A stretch of 64,000 nt of DNA. Origin: Patella vulgata. Lineage: Eukaryota; Mollusca; Gastropoda; Patellidae. The notes under the pieces were generated by a model. That model was not told the origin of the DNA. It did no database searches and was given only the letters and a program-made list of their open reading frames with translations. Below are positions 1-11,643 of the stretch, piece by piece. The position numbers and the translations under genes are program-made. Where the stretch lies: contig NC_065887.2 of the NCBI RefSeq assembly GCF_932274485.2, positions 40,133,201 to 40,197,200 on the forward strand. Direction: 5' to 3'. Each line of letters opens with the position of its first letter. Position 1 is the first letter of the stretch.

Positions 1-162
1 TTTAAAAGCTTCTTTAGTTTTATGTTTACTGGTGTAAGGCTAACTGGGAGTAACAAACATTAATAACAGTATATCATAAACTTATTTATTTTTAATTGAT
101 CGTTCCTTTCATGGGATATGTTAAAAGTCTTATGCTATTGATAGCGGCTACATCAATTGTGT

Positions 163-305
163 TGTGGGATACGCTGTGGCTCAGTGAGTTAAGATGTTGG
201 CTCGCTAACCTGGATGTCCAGTGTTGGATTCCACCAGTGTCGGCCGCAAAAATTCATTGGGATCAGTGGAAGTGGTGCAGGACGGAGGGCTTGGCAATAT
301 ATACA
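163..305 (+). mobile_element. SINE family B head fragment
   Basis: GTGGCTCAGTGAGTTAAGAT and TTGGCTCGCTAACCTGGATG match the family B head; TGCAGGACGGAGGGC matches the body. Strongly diverged. Confidence 0.5.
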
Positions 306-1207
306 TATACAGTGGTGCACAATTCCCATCGCCCGACACAGGTTAATTTTTTTGTTGTACAGCTGAAATTTCGCATTCCATCCGCCCGCGGGACAGGCCG
401 ATTTTCTCTAATAGCAATTCTTCGAAATTGAACTATACTTTGTGATCGAACAATACTTTGTGATTATTTAACGCATTTTAGTTCCAGTCCGTGCAATAAT
501 AATAGCCAAATAGACTAACTTCAGTCAGAATAACTTACTAAGCACACGAAAGTTCTACTGGTAATAGCTTCCGGTACTAAAAATAACTTTTCTAAAATTA
601 ATGAGTATTGTTGAATGACATCATTCCTTACCAAAGATACAGCTTTTTTTTTTCTATGTATTTTGTGAAAATATGTCTTCCTTTTATTGTTTAATGATAA
701 ATAAACAGCAATAAATACTGTTATAAACTCCCAAGTGTTCATTTCACAAAGATTGCAAACGCCGTAATAATATAGCGTTTTTACATCACGTGTCTTCTAG
801 CTCACTTATCCACACGACCGGTGGTATTGATAGAATTATCCCTTTTTCACGAATTATGTATACCCACACTTTGACTTTCCAAAGGAATCATTGATTTTCT
901 GATTAAAATATACTTTATCTAGGCAGAAATGTGAAAAATGCTAACTATATTGAGAGGTACCGGTAGACTGAATGACATTGTGTCATAGTGGTCCGTAAAT
1001 CGCATGATCTGAAAAAACGCTATTTATTTGACTTAGTTAATGTATAGTTTAATTTAGTATTCTTGTATTGTAATATTTCATTTTCAAAATGGCATACGCT
1101 TGAATGAGAAAAAACGAGTTTGTAAGGGTAAATTGAACCTGTAGCTATAAAAACGACTGATAGAACAACACAAACTTTTTCTGATATTTTGTTACTGTCT
1201 ATTACAC
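306..1207. other. Unannotated intergenic DNA
   Basis: AT-rich. I see no coding, RNA or repeat signal I can name. The same holds for 1,666-2,590, 2,860-3,430, 4,740-5,416 and 5,853-6,554. Confidence 0.5.
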
Positions 1208-1338
1208 AGAGAGAGAGAGAGAGAGAGATGGGGTTTAACGTCCACTCGACACAAACTAGGTCATTTCATGACTAACATATGGTTTAATTTTATTTCAATA
1301 ATTCGCTTGCGGGTAGGGGTCTTTAACAGTGGGAGGAC
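1208..1338 (-). mobile_element. SINE family A, 3' fragment
   Basis: GA run followed by the family A 3' half in reverse (GGGTTTAACGTCCACTCGAC), ending at the core near GGGTCTTTAACAGTGGGAG. Head missing. Confidence 0.75.
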
Positions 1339-1544
1339 TGTCTATTACAATTATAGCATCCAATACATTATTGATGATAATATGGATAGGTTGAGACAGT
1401 ACTGGAACATTTGGATGCTTAAATATTTGTTACTTTGTTATTATTTTTATGATTAGTCATTAAAATAAATTAAAAACAAAACCTCACTTTTATATTCAGG
1501 GCAGGTGTATTTTTCTGTAGGGCTAGCAAATTTTGTCATGAAAT

Positions 1545-1665
1545 TGTGCACCCCTGTATATTCACTTGGATGAGACGAAAACCCAAGATAACGTGCACAT
1601 TGGTGTTCACATAAAAGAACCCTTGACTGTTGGAATTTGAAATAAGAGTAGGCCATAGCGCAATG
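1545..1665 (+). mobile_element. SINE family B body fragment
   Basis: GGATGAGACGAAAACCCAAG, AACGTGCACATTGG, GAACCCTTGACTGTTGG and AAATAAGAGTAGGCC follow the family B body in order. Confidence 0.55.
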
Positions 1666-2590
1666 GATTTTATTTAACGGGAGTTGATTTAAAACACACA
1701 GGTAAGTTTATAATAACCAAATTTAAGTAGTTTGTTCATAATCAAATAAATCCATTTAAAATTTACGACAGTTCAGACACTAGTTTCTCTCAGTGCCATG
1801 TGATTAACTTCATGGCATGAACTGGCACATGAAGGTTGACTATTTTACTTTACTATAAAATGTCAAAGCAAATAATAAAATAACTATTTCTAAATTCAAA
1901 ATTGTGATCATTTCCACAGAATTTTGACATTTCAAGTGAGACGATATATTATATAATTTGTAGAATTATCCTGTAAATAATGATTGGTCCTAAGCTAGGG
2001 AAGAAGTTTAAAAGCGCAGCAGCATGTTTATTTTACGTAGTTATTTGTTTTAACTGTGTGTCCTCAAAAACTATACAGGGTCAGAGTGGAGTGATGATCA
2101 ATTCTAAGTCGTAAAAAAGGTTCCATGTGGAGACTGGAAGCTAAGTAGGTACATAACAGAGGCTTTTACACTCGAGTCACATACACAAGCAACCAACCTC
2201 ACCACTAACAGGTAAGGTGTAAAATCAAACTATGATACAAGTGTGGCTATCTATTTCAAACATTTCATATTTAGTTTTGGTATGTGATTGGCACAGCTTT
2301 TCATTACTTGAAAGTAATGTATGGATGTTTCCATACTGTTACTAGTTAAATATATACTATTACTATTACTATTACTATTGAATGGCATTTTATTTCCTCT
2401 TCTTGAATTGAAACAGGATTCAGTCATCATAATTCTGTTGTAAATATTTGGCCTGCCTATTGACATAAGAAATCCGTTCGTTTAATATTATTATCTATAA
2501 AACAAAACTCTTAGATTTAGATCTGTGTTTTTGAAACCTGGTCGTACAAATACAAAATAATCAAATTATTTAACATTGCAACGATAATGC

Positions 2591-2779
2591 ATGGCCATGG
2601 CACGATTCTTAGAAAATCGTCCTCGAAAAATATTGGTGAATTTGGGACGTGAACGCCCTCCTCAATCGATTGTGACACGTCCACAGGAGGAGCAGGTATT
2701 ATTGGGTGTAAAGATTAAAAAGGTTCAAAGGAAGGAGTTGGCAATTTTACAACCTTTAGGTCATTTTCTGGTAAGTATT
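2591..2779 (+). CDS. Possible short exon, unknown product
   Basis: Opens MAMARFLENRPRKILVNLGR, then QEEQVLLGVKIKKVQRKELA, ILQPLGHFL, followed by a strong TG|GTAAGTAT donor at about 2,772. Codon usage looks coding-like and the peptide is basic. No partner exon was found and I do not recognise the sequence. It could equally be part of an unknown repeat. Confidence 0.2.
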
Positions 2780-3430
2780 TGCACTGTTTTGCAATTTCAA
2801 TCCACTTGTCAACATCCGCCATTTTCGTTTTGGTCATCACGCACTGACATTTATTACTGAAATTCGATTGGTCAAAAGCGCTGCAGTGGGGAGACTACTC
2901 TAAAAAACCCAAATTGTCGCTTGACTCAAAGACAATCTCAAATTATTTTCAAACGACTTATTACAATTTGTCCTGACGCTTTCCTTGATCGTACGATATA
3001 GGAGCGCTGCATGGTTTAGCATATCTAGCCTACATATAACATTATAAAGTAATATGAATATCTTCTGAATTTTATTCAAGATGCGATGCAAACTAGAGTT
3101 ATTTCCCTTTAACTGCGTTCTTGGTTCACTAACGCTGCATTCAATTTTCTATATTGATTACTTCCAAATCGGGTTGTCTCGGTTATTTGGTTGGTTTTCT
3201 TGATTTGTGTTTTTGTCTTTTTTTATTAAAAAAAGTATACATTCACCTTTCTTTTGTTTATTTTAATTTGTTGTATTTTTTTTTTTAAATGAGGGGGGGG
3301 GGGGGCATTCACTCACGTTTTTGCAATACGACTTATGGTGGCGTTCTAGCTATTTTCCATTTAAAAAAGTAATAGATAATATAGCATGCTAATAGATTTT
3401 TTAACCTGTCTATTGATTGCCGGGGGCTTA

Positions 3431-3682
3431 ATGGAGGGCCGAATGGTTAGCACGTGCGCGCTGTATCATAAGGCCTGACATTGAGTCAATTGGCGTGGTT
3501 TCGAATACCCGCTTGTACGTGACAAGGAGTAGGGTTGCCTGTCTAACCTCATTGGTTTTTTCCGTGTCCTCCGGTTTCCTCCCACTGCTATAGACCCCTA
3601 TGCGCAAGCGAATTATTGAAATAAAATTAAACCATATGTTACTCCCGAAATGTCCTGGTCTGTGTCGAGTGGACGTTAAACC

Positions 3683-3721
<39 letters not shown>
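3431..3721 (+). mobile_element. SINE family A, full length
   Basis: Head GGCCGAATGGTTAGCACG, B-box region GGTTTCGAATACCC, core, and a (TC)n tail of over 30 bases. No clear target duplication. Confidence 0.85.
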
Positions 3722-3728
<7 letters not shown>

Positions 3729-4110
3729 GCTTACACAGAGGAAAAGTCGATGACCTTTTTTTAATTTGTATAAGCTATAATTTAACAATCTGTCCAAAAT
3801 ACAATCACCGCACCTGTTGAGAATGGCTTATTTCAAGACAAGCACACTCACCTTCATTAACACAATAAATGTGATTAATTTTGAACATCCTGTAATTATC
3901 GGAAAACCGAGCACTGACCCGTAAGGAGATATTTGTGACAATATTAATTTATAAAACAAACAACTACGCCCAGTCTTAGCAGTTTGCATAGAGTTAAAAC
4001 ACACTGTATATTATGTGTACGATAAAGCACGAGGTTTTTCTGCCAAGGTTTTGTTCTGAAGTCTTTCTTCCCAGGCATAATAGAAGTCGAGGACTTTATC
4101 TTGCTTATAA

Positions 4111-4335
4111 ATGAAATGGGGTTTAACGTCCCACTGTTCTGCTCCGAACTGGGCTGATGAAGACGGGCATACGCCATACAGTGTGCTGAGCGAAATTTTG
4201 TCTAGGCCCGCTCTTATATCGAAGTCCAACTGTCAAGGGATCTTTTACGTGCTCGCCAATGTTTACACGGGACCTCGGTTTTTCGTCTCATCCGAATGAC
4301 TAGACAGCTGTCTTTGTCAGGCCCTCCGTCCTGCA
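4111..4335 (-). mobile_element. SINE family B, 3' two-thirds
   Basis: Minus-strand body from GGACGGAGGGCC to GACGTTAAACCCC. The adjoining 4,318-4,455 stretch is repeated in reverse at about 12,133-12,270, so the pair belongs to one longer duplicated unit. Confidence 0.7.
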
Positions 4336-4452
4336 GTGTATAAGTCATTAAGCATATGTTGTAAAATGTAAAACAATGAAGCCCCCCTAATGGAAGTCAA
4401 TCTATAAATAAAATATAATTTTAAAAAGCGACGCGCGATGCGCGATGAAAAA
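4318..4452 (-). repeat. Duplicated unit joined to SINE B (pairs with 12,133-12,270)
   Basis: Reverse complement of 12,133-12,270, including CATATGCTTAATGACTTATA, TTCCATTAGGGGG and CATCGCGCATCGCGCG. In both places it runs into the SINE B body. It may be a 5' extension of a composite SINE or the edge of another element. Confidence 0.55.
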
Positions 4453-4454
4453 GG

Positions 4455-4737
4455 CGAAATTTTGCCCGGACAGCGACACTACGGCCTACTCTTATATCGA
4501 ATTCCAACTGTCAAGGGATCTTTTACGTGCTCGCTAATGTGTACACGGGACCTCGGTTTTTCGTCCCACCTGAACGACTAGGCAGCTGTCCTTGTCAGGC
4601 CCTCCGTCCTGCATCACTGACAACAGGAAACCACGCTGGAAACTCTGGATGAACTTTCTCGGCCAATGCAGGGATCGAACACCCAACCTCCAGGCTAGCG
4701 AGCCAGCGTCTTACCCACTTAGCCATGCACCGTGACC
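4455..4737 (-). mobile_element. SINE family B with complete head
   Basis: Minus-strand head (CACGGTGCATGGCTAAGTG, B box GGTGTTCGATCC) and body. The 3' end is replaced by the GCGACGCGCGATGCG unit at about 4,428-4,452. Confidence 0.75.
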
Positions 4738-5416
4738 CCCTATCTTCCTTATAAACCGTCTATGAGAATATGTACGTACAATGAGAATACCCCAGAATTC
4801 CAGTAAGAAAAACCTTATATCATGTTTTCTTATGGAAAAAACCCCTACCCTGCAAGAATAATCCGTTACAGGTTTAAAGAAAAACTTTCAGAAGAATAAC
4901 CTTGAATTCCCCTGTATCTATCTAAAGCCACTCCGACTTTCAGACCGCAAATTAATCCGGGCATAGAATATACCCCAAAGATCAAAGAGATTTACCGTTA
5001 TAGGTTTATAAGGCCACCTACAAACTTATTGAATCCTAAGAAACTTACACATTACCGAAATACAACGTTTGGGTGAAATTAAATGGTTGAAAATATTATA
5101 TTTTCTCAATTTTTCTTGCAAAGATCGATAGTTAGTGTCCTACATTTCTGCAAGACGTGTCACTGGTCTATATTATGTAAATATACAAACAATATAACAC
5201 GGTAACTAAAACGTTTTAGACCGTAGACGTTAATTACAATATATAAGATCAATTTAAAGTGTAAATCAAAGAATACTGGGGACAGATATTTAAAGAAATA
5301 TAGAAGACAGTATGAAATAGATATAAATGGGGGTTAATTAAGGTCACGGAATTATTTAATACTTTGCCAAACCATCACCCAGATGTAAACGTTTTAAATG
5401 TGTTCAAAGAATTTAA

Positions 5417-5848
5417 AGGAGCTAAATCTCCATTCTTTGGCACCTAGAAATGGACGCAAATGGGTTGCGACGCATATAATAATGTATTGTGAATGTATAT
5501 AAACTGATTTACCATCAGTCGATTCTGTTTTTACTGTAGTTGCTAATCATTTATGTTCGCCGAAATACACAGAGTCCAAATTGAATGACAATCTTTGGCG
5601 TCTGGTTTTTCCAGTCTACACCGGTAGTATTCTCCTGTGTGGGATACGTTTAGCCTAGTTCATCGAGTCGCGTCACTGCAAATGGCGCTCGAATGCATTC
5701 GTGTGCCAATTTTATAATTTTCATTTTGTCTTAAATATTGCACATCAGAAGCCCACTTTTTCATGGTAAAATAACAAAACAAATGACCAATAAGTTGTGT
5801 TTGCAATGTCTAAGACTTGGATGATACTGAGTTAAAGACTTGCCTCCT
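5417..5848 (-). mobile_element. TTAA MITE family 1 (AGGAGCTAA ends)
   Basis: Ends AGGAGCTAAATCTCC / GGAGGCAAGTCTTTAAC with TTAA on both sides (5413-5416, 5849-5852). The interior contains TGGACGCAAATGGGTTGCGA and CTTAAATATTG, shared with the copies at 29.7, 32.9, 33.5, 36.7 and 40.6 kb. No coding capacity. Confidence 0.75.
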
Positions 5849-6554
5849 TTAACTAGACCGGCGTTTGGATATTCAATACATAGGATAGACCATGGTTATC
5901 ACGAATATGATATTATTCAAAATTAATTACATTTTATTTTTGTTGGCGAGAGAGATAACGCTTCTTTAAATCGGTAAACGCCATGCGATCTATTTAAACA
6001 GATCGTGCAAGTATGATGGATATTTTAGACATAACGGGTCTTATTTTTTTCCAATGTTTTGTCCTGGAAATCTCTCCTGAAATTAAACTCCATTATGTTG
6101 TGTTGTTATTGATTATTTTTATAACTACATAACAATAAGCGTATACAATAGTCCGATATATCGGTCAGGTTGTAATTTATTATTTTATGATTATATCAAT
6201 TCTTACGTCATATCCTTTGGGTTTTTGTTTTCATTATTTAGTTATGACTGAACTGGTGGTATTTATAGTTTGCAGAATTCAATGGCATCAATGGATTGGT
6301 GATGTCATGTTATGACGTATGTGACAAGGGGAGATAAGATTATTGACGCGTGTTGGGAATATTTGACGCTTATTTCACGCTATAGTCGTGTCATTGCTGA
6401 TCAATAATAATCCTATCCATGATCTCATCACTCACTAACAAATTTCATAAGTATAAGAATAAATATCGCAGAGTGGGTTTTAACGCACTGTAAATAAGTT
6501 GTCTTACATACAGTAGGTGCAGGAGGACCCCACCACACATAACAACATCCAGGG

Positions 6555-6765
6555 AACGGCGGTAGCTCTGTAAGTATGACGTTGTTCACCAACCTTGAGG
6601 TCCCATGTTCGATCCCAGTAATGACCGAGAAAGGTCATCGGGATATTCCGGCGTGGTTCCCTTTGTCAGTGGTCCTTAAAGAGGGCGTGACAAGGGGCAA
6701 CGCATAGTCGTTCGGATGGGATGGAAAAGCGAGGTCCCGTGTACACGTTGGCAGTTGAAATTCAA
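6555..6765 (+). mobile_element. SINE family B, old copy
   Basis: GTAGCTCTGTAAGTATGACG head-like, B box TGTTCGATCCC, then ACCGAGAAAGGTCATC, TTCCGGCGTGGTTCCC and GTCGTTCGGATGGGATG. Tail missing. A related tail (AGAATAGTAGGATGTTAAAC then ATTTC) lies at about 7,050-7,110. Confidence 0.6.
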
Positions 6766-7559
6766 TATACCCCCACCCCCTCAAAGCACAGTGTATTCTT
6801 CTTCTTCTATTAGTATTTAAAGTCCGCTTCCATCGATGGTAATATCGCAGACAAGTTGTCTTATTCTATTATGTTAGGGCACATGCGGGGGTCTTTTCTG
6901 TGGAAGGCGCCCCTATCTCCAAGCCACATACGCTCACATCAGGGATCAAAACCACGACCGCTAGCCAGAGGTGAGCGGGCAGCTCGAGCTCGAAGCGTGA
7001 TACTCCAGACCACTATGTCATCCGAACCCCGTATATAGCGTATACCCGTTTTAATTAGCCTAGTTGGAGCAGAATAGTAGGATGTTAAACCCCATTTCAT
7101 TTAATTTCAGTTTCTCATATTCTTCGTCGATTTCCAACTGTCGAGGCGTCTTTAACGTGCTTTGTAAGTATCAGAGTGTACAGTCTCCTCTTGAGCCCAA
7201 TAGCGCTATCTAGAGAGTTCTTCTCGACTTAAGTGTGGATTCGAACTCTAGGCGATAATACTCTAGTAACTCAGTGGTTCCCAGACTTTTCTTGGTTGCG
7301 ACCCCATTCCATAAATAAGCATCAGATCGCTACCCCTAGAAGAACAAAATCACCTTTCACTAAGGTGCCAGCCATCTCCCTTCACAACGAGTAACGCAAT
7401 GTTTAAGGTCTAAGACAATGCGACGTAAAATGAATAATACAAGCGGCAGTCATGGCTCATGTCCAGTTGTGGATCAATATTATATGTCATTTTGCCGGGG
7501 AATCATCCACATCCCGATATAGACAGAGCGGGAGTCTCCTAAAGCCTAGAGAGCAGACG

Positions 7560-8482
7560 GAAAAGTTCTAATCCGATCTGTGAAAGACCTGTACAAAGTC
7601 GATGGTTTCCATTTATTTTTCTTTCGAGGTATACACTCTTTTTGCCAATGATGTTGCAAGGCCTGAATGCCGGTTAGGAAGAACTTTTCTTCAGTCACTC
7701 TAAAAGCAAGTCGCTCACGATTACAGGAAAATGACACCCGGCTAGTTCCTTTTTCATTTTTGAAAACAGTTCTCATCCATGGTTACATATCTGTCCAAAA
7801 CAATGATCAGAATCGGCTTCAGAACGGCGCAGATTGTCACGGGACGTCAGGGAACTGACACGTTTCTGATCAGCAGTCAAGGGCTTTGGCACCCATATTG
7901 CAGAAACTTGTGTTATTCTAAACTCGTTGGCGATTATGTGCTCATCCTTCTCATGGGGGGGTTGGGTGGCCGAATGGTTAGCACGTGCGCGCTGTATAAT
8001 AAGACCTGTCATTGAGTCAACTGGCGTGGTTTCGAATCCCCGGTTGTACGTGACAAGGAATAGGATCGCCTGTCCAATCTCGTGGGTTTTCTCCGGGTCC
8101 TCCGGTTTCCTCCCACTGCTAAAGACCCCTACGCGCAAGCGAATTATTGAAATAAAATTAAACCATATGTTAGTCCCGAAATGACCTAGTTTTTGTCGAG
8201 TGGACGTTAAACCCCATTTCTCTCTCTCTCTTTCTCATGAGGGATTCCCAGAACACTGGCAATGTGTCGAGTGGTCGATCATCGAACAACATGCACCCAG
8301 GTAATGTTTTCTTGAATGGTTGCTGTTGAAGGCCTTCCAGGACGCGGGTCATCGTCAGGGCTCTCTCTGCCATTCTTAAATTCCGCAGCCCACTTCTCGA
8401 CATGTATCAGTGTTGGCCCTTTCAGTTGCAGGTACTGGATGACTGCCCTATAACCCGTTTTGTCCATTTCTGGTGATTTCAA
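7560..8482 (-). pseudogene. Mariner-like transposase remnant, split by SINE A
   Basis: In order on the minus strand: HTH region YRAVIQYLQLKGPTLIHVEK, WAAEFKNGRESPDDDP, RPGRPSTATIQENITWVHVV, then after a TGA STTRHIASVLGIPHE. The SINE (7956-8231) follows, then KDEHIIANEFRITQVSAIWV, PKPLTADQKRVS, LRRSEADSDHCFGQI. Last comes a C-terminal piece with FFLTGIQALQHHWQKECI. The stretch that would hold the catalytic DDD/DDE residues has been lost by internal deletion. The frame resumes exactly across the SINE. Confidence 0.82.
7956..8231 (+). mobile_element. SINE family A, full length, inside a mariner transposase remnant
   Basis: Complete element flanked by TTCTCATG at 7948-7955 and 8232-8239. The flanking DNA is a mariner-like transposase on the opposite strand whose reading frame resumes across the insertion. 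Confidence 0.88.
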
Positions 8483-9015
8483 TGGATAGGTTCACAAGAT
8501 GATCTGGTATGAAGACAATAATAACGCTACAGTAATCATTTAATGATTGTACTTGTTGGCAAAAGTTTGTTTCAACCCCATTGATCTATCCTTTTCAGGC
8601 TTAGAACTTTTCAACCAGCCTTCGGAGTTTAACTTTCTAGATCAAAATACAATGAGAGGCCGAGGAAGCAAATCCTCGGGGGTGAGAGAAGAAAGACGAT
8701 TGACAATGTGGCAAGAGGTGTAGAGATCAGAGATTTATATGCTTTTTATGAAAACATAGCATTTTTTAAAAAGTTTCAAATTAGACCGCCGCAACCCCAA
8801 GAAAAGTGCTTGGGACCCAGAATCTAGTTTGATAATACTCATAACCATTGCTTTAGGAATATGGAAATCGTTTAGATGGGTAGCCTTCGCCGAACATCGT
8901 TGTTTTCTTACCATACGAACAACTAAGCAAACATACAGGCGCTGCGGGACCCAATTGGGAACATATTTTTGGCAACTCATTCCCCCCACCCCCATCTGTT
9001 TTAGTGTAATTAATA

Positions 9016-10260
9016 TACTCTTCAAAAAAAGTAGGGGATATTGAAATGCAAATACCTATGCAGGTTGTGATATGATAAATAGTCTTGGACACTGGACATG
9101 CTTTGAGATGTTACACAATTGGGGGGATATATAATTGCATACCCTCACGAAATCAATTAGCAATCTTATCACAGGGCTAGCAGACAAATCACAGGTGGTC
9201 AAAAGATGGCAGTAAACATGATAAGTCTAACAGACAGACAAAGGTCGTTAGGAAGTCATTAATCATCACAGCTGTCCCGAGTTACGCAAGATCTTGAATA
9301 GTAAAGCAATCTGCACGGGAAGCTTAATCTGTTATTATATAATGACCAGCTGCCAATCCCGGTCATAATATAATCTGAAATATAATACCTGGAATTAGTT
9401 GATTGGCCAATAACTATATGTCCGTCCAGGTTATTAACCCACCCCGACCGGATACTGACCAATCAGGTTACGGTGCATGGGTGTGGTATCGAGACTGCAA
9501 GGCTGGACATAGATTCGGCCCAGTAATTAAAAGATCAGACAAACCGTTTTAGAGGCAGTCGAGGCCAGAGAGCCGAGCGGGGAACAAGACGGCAACCAGA
9601 CGAAAAACCCGGTCTATATAAGTAATGTAGTAGAACTGTTGTATATGTGAAAAAGAAGAAATAAAACCATTGTTTGAAGTTATACCAGTGTTGTCATCAA
9701 AGAACCCGATTTAAGAACCAATACTGTCACAGAGAGTATGTTCACAGATGAAGAACTTATCGCCTCAACAGAACCACTGAGCTGCACATGCGCCATACAC
9801 GTGGGAGGGGTTCATTGTCAGATTTGACACTTCAAGGAAGGGTTGATAAAAACTGCCGCGTGCTGGTTTATCCTATCCATGTTTGCTTTCCTATCAGTTC
9901 TTGCATAAGATTTACTGTTTAGCATATCTTTGCTTTAGTGTGTTACGTTTAATTTGATCGGGAGACGTGTTCGTCGACGTCAACGTTAACCGACAACACT
10001 GCAAGAATTGGCCGTGGCACTGCAAGAGGAGTGGGTCAGATTGCCCCAAACCGTGATCGGACGGTTGATTAGGAGCATGCCACGACGAATTGCTGGATGT
10101 TTGAGGATTGGTGGAGCAATTACTCATTATTAAGACAAAAATCAAAAACGTTCATTTTCACTTTTGACAGTGTATCTCTTTGCGAGTGAAATGAGGCCGT
10201 CAGATAAGCCGCCCATATGAACTGTTTATGTTTCTGAATATCCCCAACTTTTTTTGAAGA
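9016..10260 (+). mobile_element. Tc1-type DNA transposon remnant, internally deleted
   Basis: Inverted ends CTCTTCAAAAAAAGTAGGGG and (reverse) CTCTTCAAAAAAAGTTGGGG, flanked by TA. Plus-strand transposase pieces: HWTCFESMFTDEE (catalytic FTDE region) and a good C-terminus, ELAVALQEEWVRLPQTVIGR then LIRSMPRRIAGCLRIGG. The N-terminal DNA-binding part is deleted between the left end and the first piece. The solo LTR at 9109-9731 splits the FTDE region. Confidence 0.8.
9109..9731 (+). mobile_element. Solo LTR, probably Gypsy-like
   Basis: A 623-bp fossil with TGT...ACA ends, a 4-bp GAGA target duplication (9105-9108, 9732-9735), a TATA-like GTCTATATAAGTA near 9,611 and an AATAAAACC signal near 9,660. 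This is the layout of a U3-R-U5 terminal repeat with no internal region. The family is inferred from layout only. It looks whole as a solo LTR. Confidence 0.65.
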
Positions 10261-10510
10261 GTATATAAAGACAGTTTTTGGCAAAAGCAGATTACCCCAA
10301 CAACCCCCAATTAAAGCCGCTGGTACATTATATATTTCATTTTACTTATATATTTATTAAACCATTTTTTAAAAAACCAAATACTTCAAAAATCTCGACA
10401 ATATATTCGATATATTTATTTATGGCCATTTCTTTGTAATCATTTTCATTCCTGATATTTCCGCCTCTATAGATAAGATCATAATAGTTAATATTCTATT
10501 TGTCTATGTA

Positions 10511-10925
10511 TGGGGGGGGGGGCGAATGGTTAGCGCGTGCGCCCTGTTTCATAAGGTCTGTTATTGAGTCAACTGGCGTGGTTTCGATTCCCCGGTTGTA
10601 CGTGACAAGGAATAGGGTCGTCTGTCCAACCTCGTGGGTTTTCTCCGGGTCCTCCGGTTGCCTCCCACTGCTAAAGACCCCTACGCGCAAGCGAATTAGG
10701 CTATTGAAAAAAATTTTAACCATATGTTAGTCCCCAATTAATGACCTAGTTTGTGTTGCGTGGACGTTACCACCCACCCCCCCTCTCTCTCTCTCTCTTT
10801 CTCGCTTAAAGACCCCTACGCGCAAGCGAATTATTGAAATAAAATTAAACCATATGTTAGTCCCGAAATGATCTAGTTTGTGTCGAGTGGACGTTAAACC
10901 CCATCTCTGTCTCTCTCTCTCTCTC
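10511..10925 (+). mobile_element. SINE family A with duplicated 3' half
   Basis: A nearly full copy (G-run head to (TC)n at about 10,800), immediately followed by a second 3' half starting AAAGACCCCTACGCGC and its own (TC)n. One target duplication, GTCTATGTA/GTCTATATA, brackets both (10502-10510, 10926-10934), so they probably arrived or rearranged as one unit. Confidence 0.8.
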
Positions 10926-11333
10926 GTCTATATAGATTTGACGACAGTACGTCATTAAGATATGTATTAATGGGTTGAATCAGTATTATCTACGTATATA
11001 TGTCTTCCACAATAACAATAGACATCAATACAATTAGATCGTTAATAAACTCGAGTAAAAACATGTTTACATGGTCATCTTGATTGGACGAAAGACAAGG
11101 AAAAACAAGGTTCATTCAGAGGTCACCACTCACTGACCATTAATACAAAATAGGAAATAGTCGATGCAGGACAGCGTTCAATAGAAACATTTCACCGATA
11201 ATTAAGTCGATTTATCCGTACACACTAATGTTATCATTATAGGAAACGCACCGCTTAGAACCCTGGGTGCAATTTTACCCAGCCCAGTGCCACAAAATAG
11301 ATTATTTGTTTTATTCAAAAATATCATCTCGAT

Positions 11334-11643
11334 CAAGGGTGTCAAAACACGCGGCCCGCGGAAGGAATTTCAACAAACTGCCGTGCAGAGAATTCTTAGA
11401 AACTAGCGGTGAAAATCATTTATTATTGTTTTCCGGTTTCAGTAACGACTCTGGCGTCTGTATTGTATAAGGTGGCCAAGTTCGTCTATTTCAAAGTATT
11501 GTATTGCATTATAATATATAACGATTTTAGTCAAATAAATCAATACAATTTTCTTTATCTTGATATTTTTGTATATCTCCAGCCCACTTGATGTAAGATT
11601 TTAGTTCGTGTGGCCCCTGAATTGAAATGAGTTTGACACACCT
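11334..11643. mobile_element. hAT-type non-autonomous element
   Basis: Left CAAGGGTGTCAAAACACGCG then GCCCGCGG. Right, in reverse, CAGGTGTGTCAAACTCATTT then GGGGCC. This is the well-known CAGGGGTGTCAAACTC hAT end. The flanks ATCTCGAT/ATCTAGAA may be a worn 8-bp duplication. Confidence 0.6.

Larger units (their letters stand above)
7272..8813. mobile_element. hAT-like frame with nested mariner and SINE
   Basis: Left end CAGTGGTTCCCAGACTTTTC then TTGGTTGCGACCCC. Right end, in reverse, CTGGGTCCCAAGCACTTTTC then TTGGGGTTGCGG. This is the common hAT pattern of decayed inverted ends. A clean 8-bp duplication is not visible. It holds a mariner remnant and, inside that, a SINE. Confidence 0.55.

Noticed and set aside
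3431-3520. Functional tRNA genes at SINE heads
   Set aside because: A and B boxes are present, but the cloverleaf is not kept and each head runs straight into the SINE body.
7773-8138. Recurrent 'protein' [24 protein letters not shown] on many strands and places
   Set aside because: It is the reverse translation of SINE A. It appears wherever a copy lies and has no independent coding evidence.
9165-9462. N-terminal Tc1 transposase piece
   Set aside because: A weak likeness seen at first lies inside the solo LTR, whose borders are set by the GAGA duplication, so it is not Tc1 sequence.
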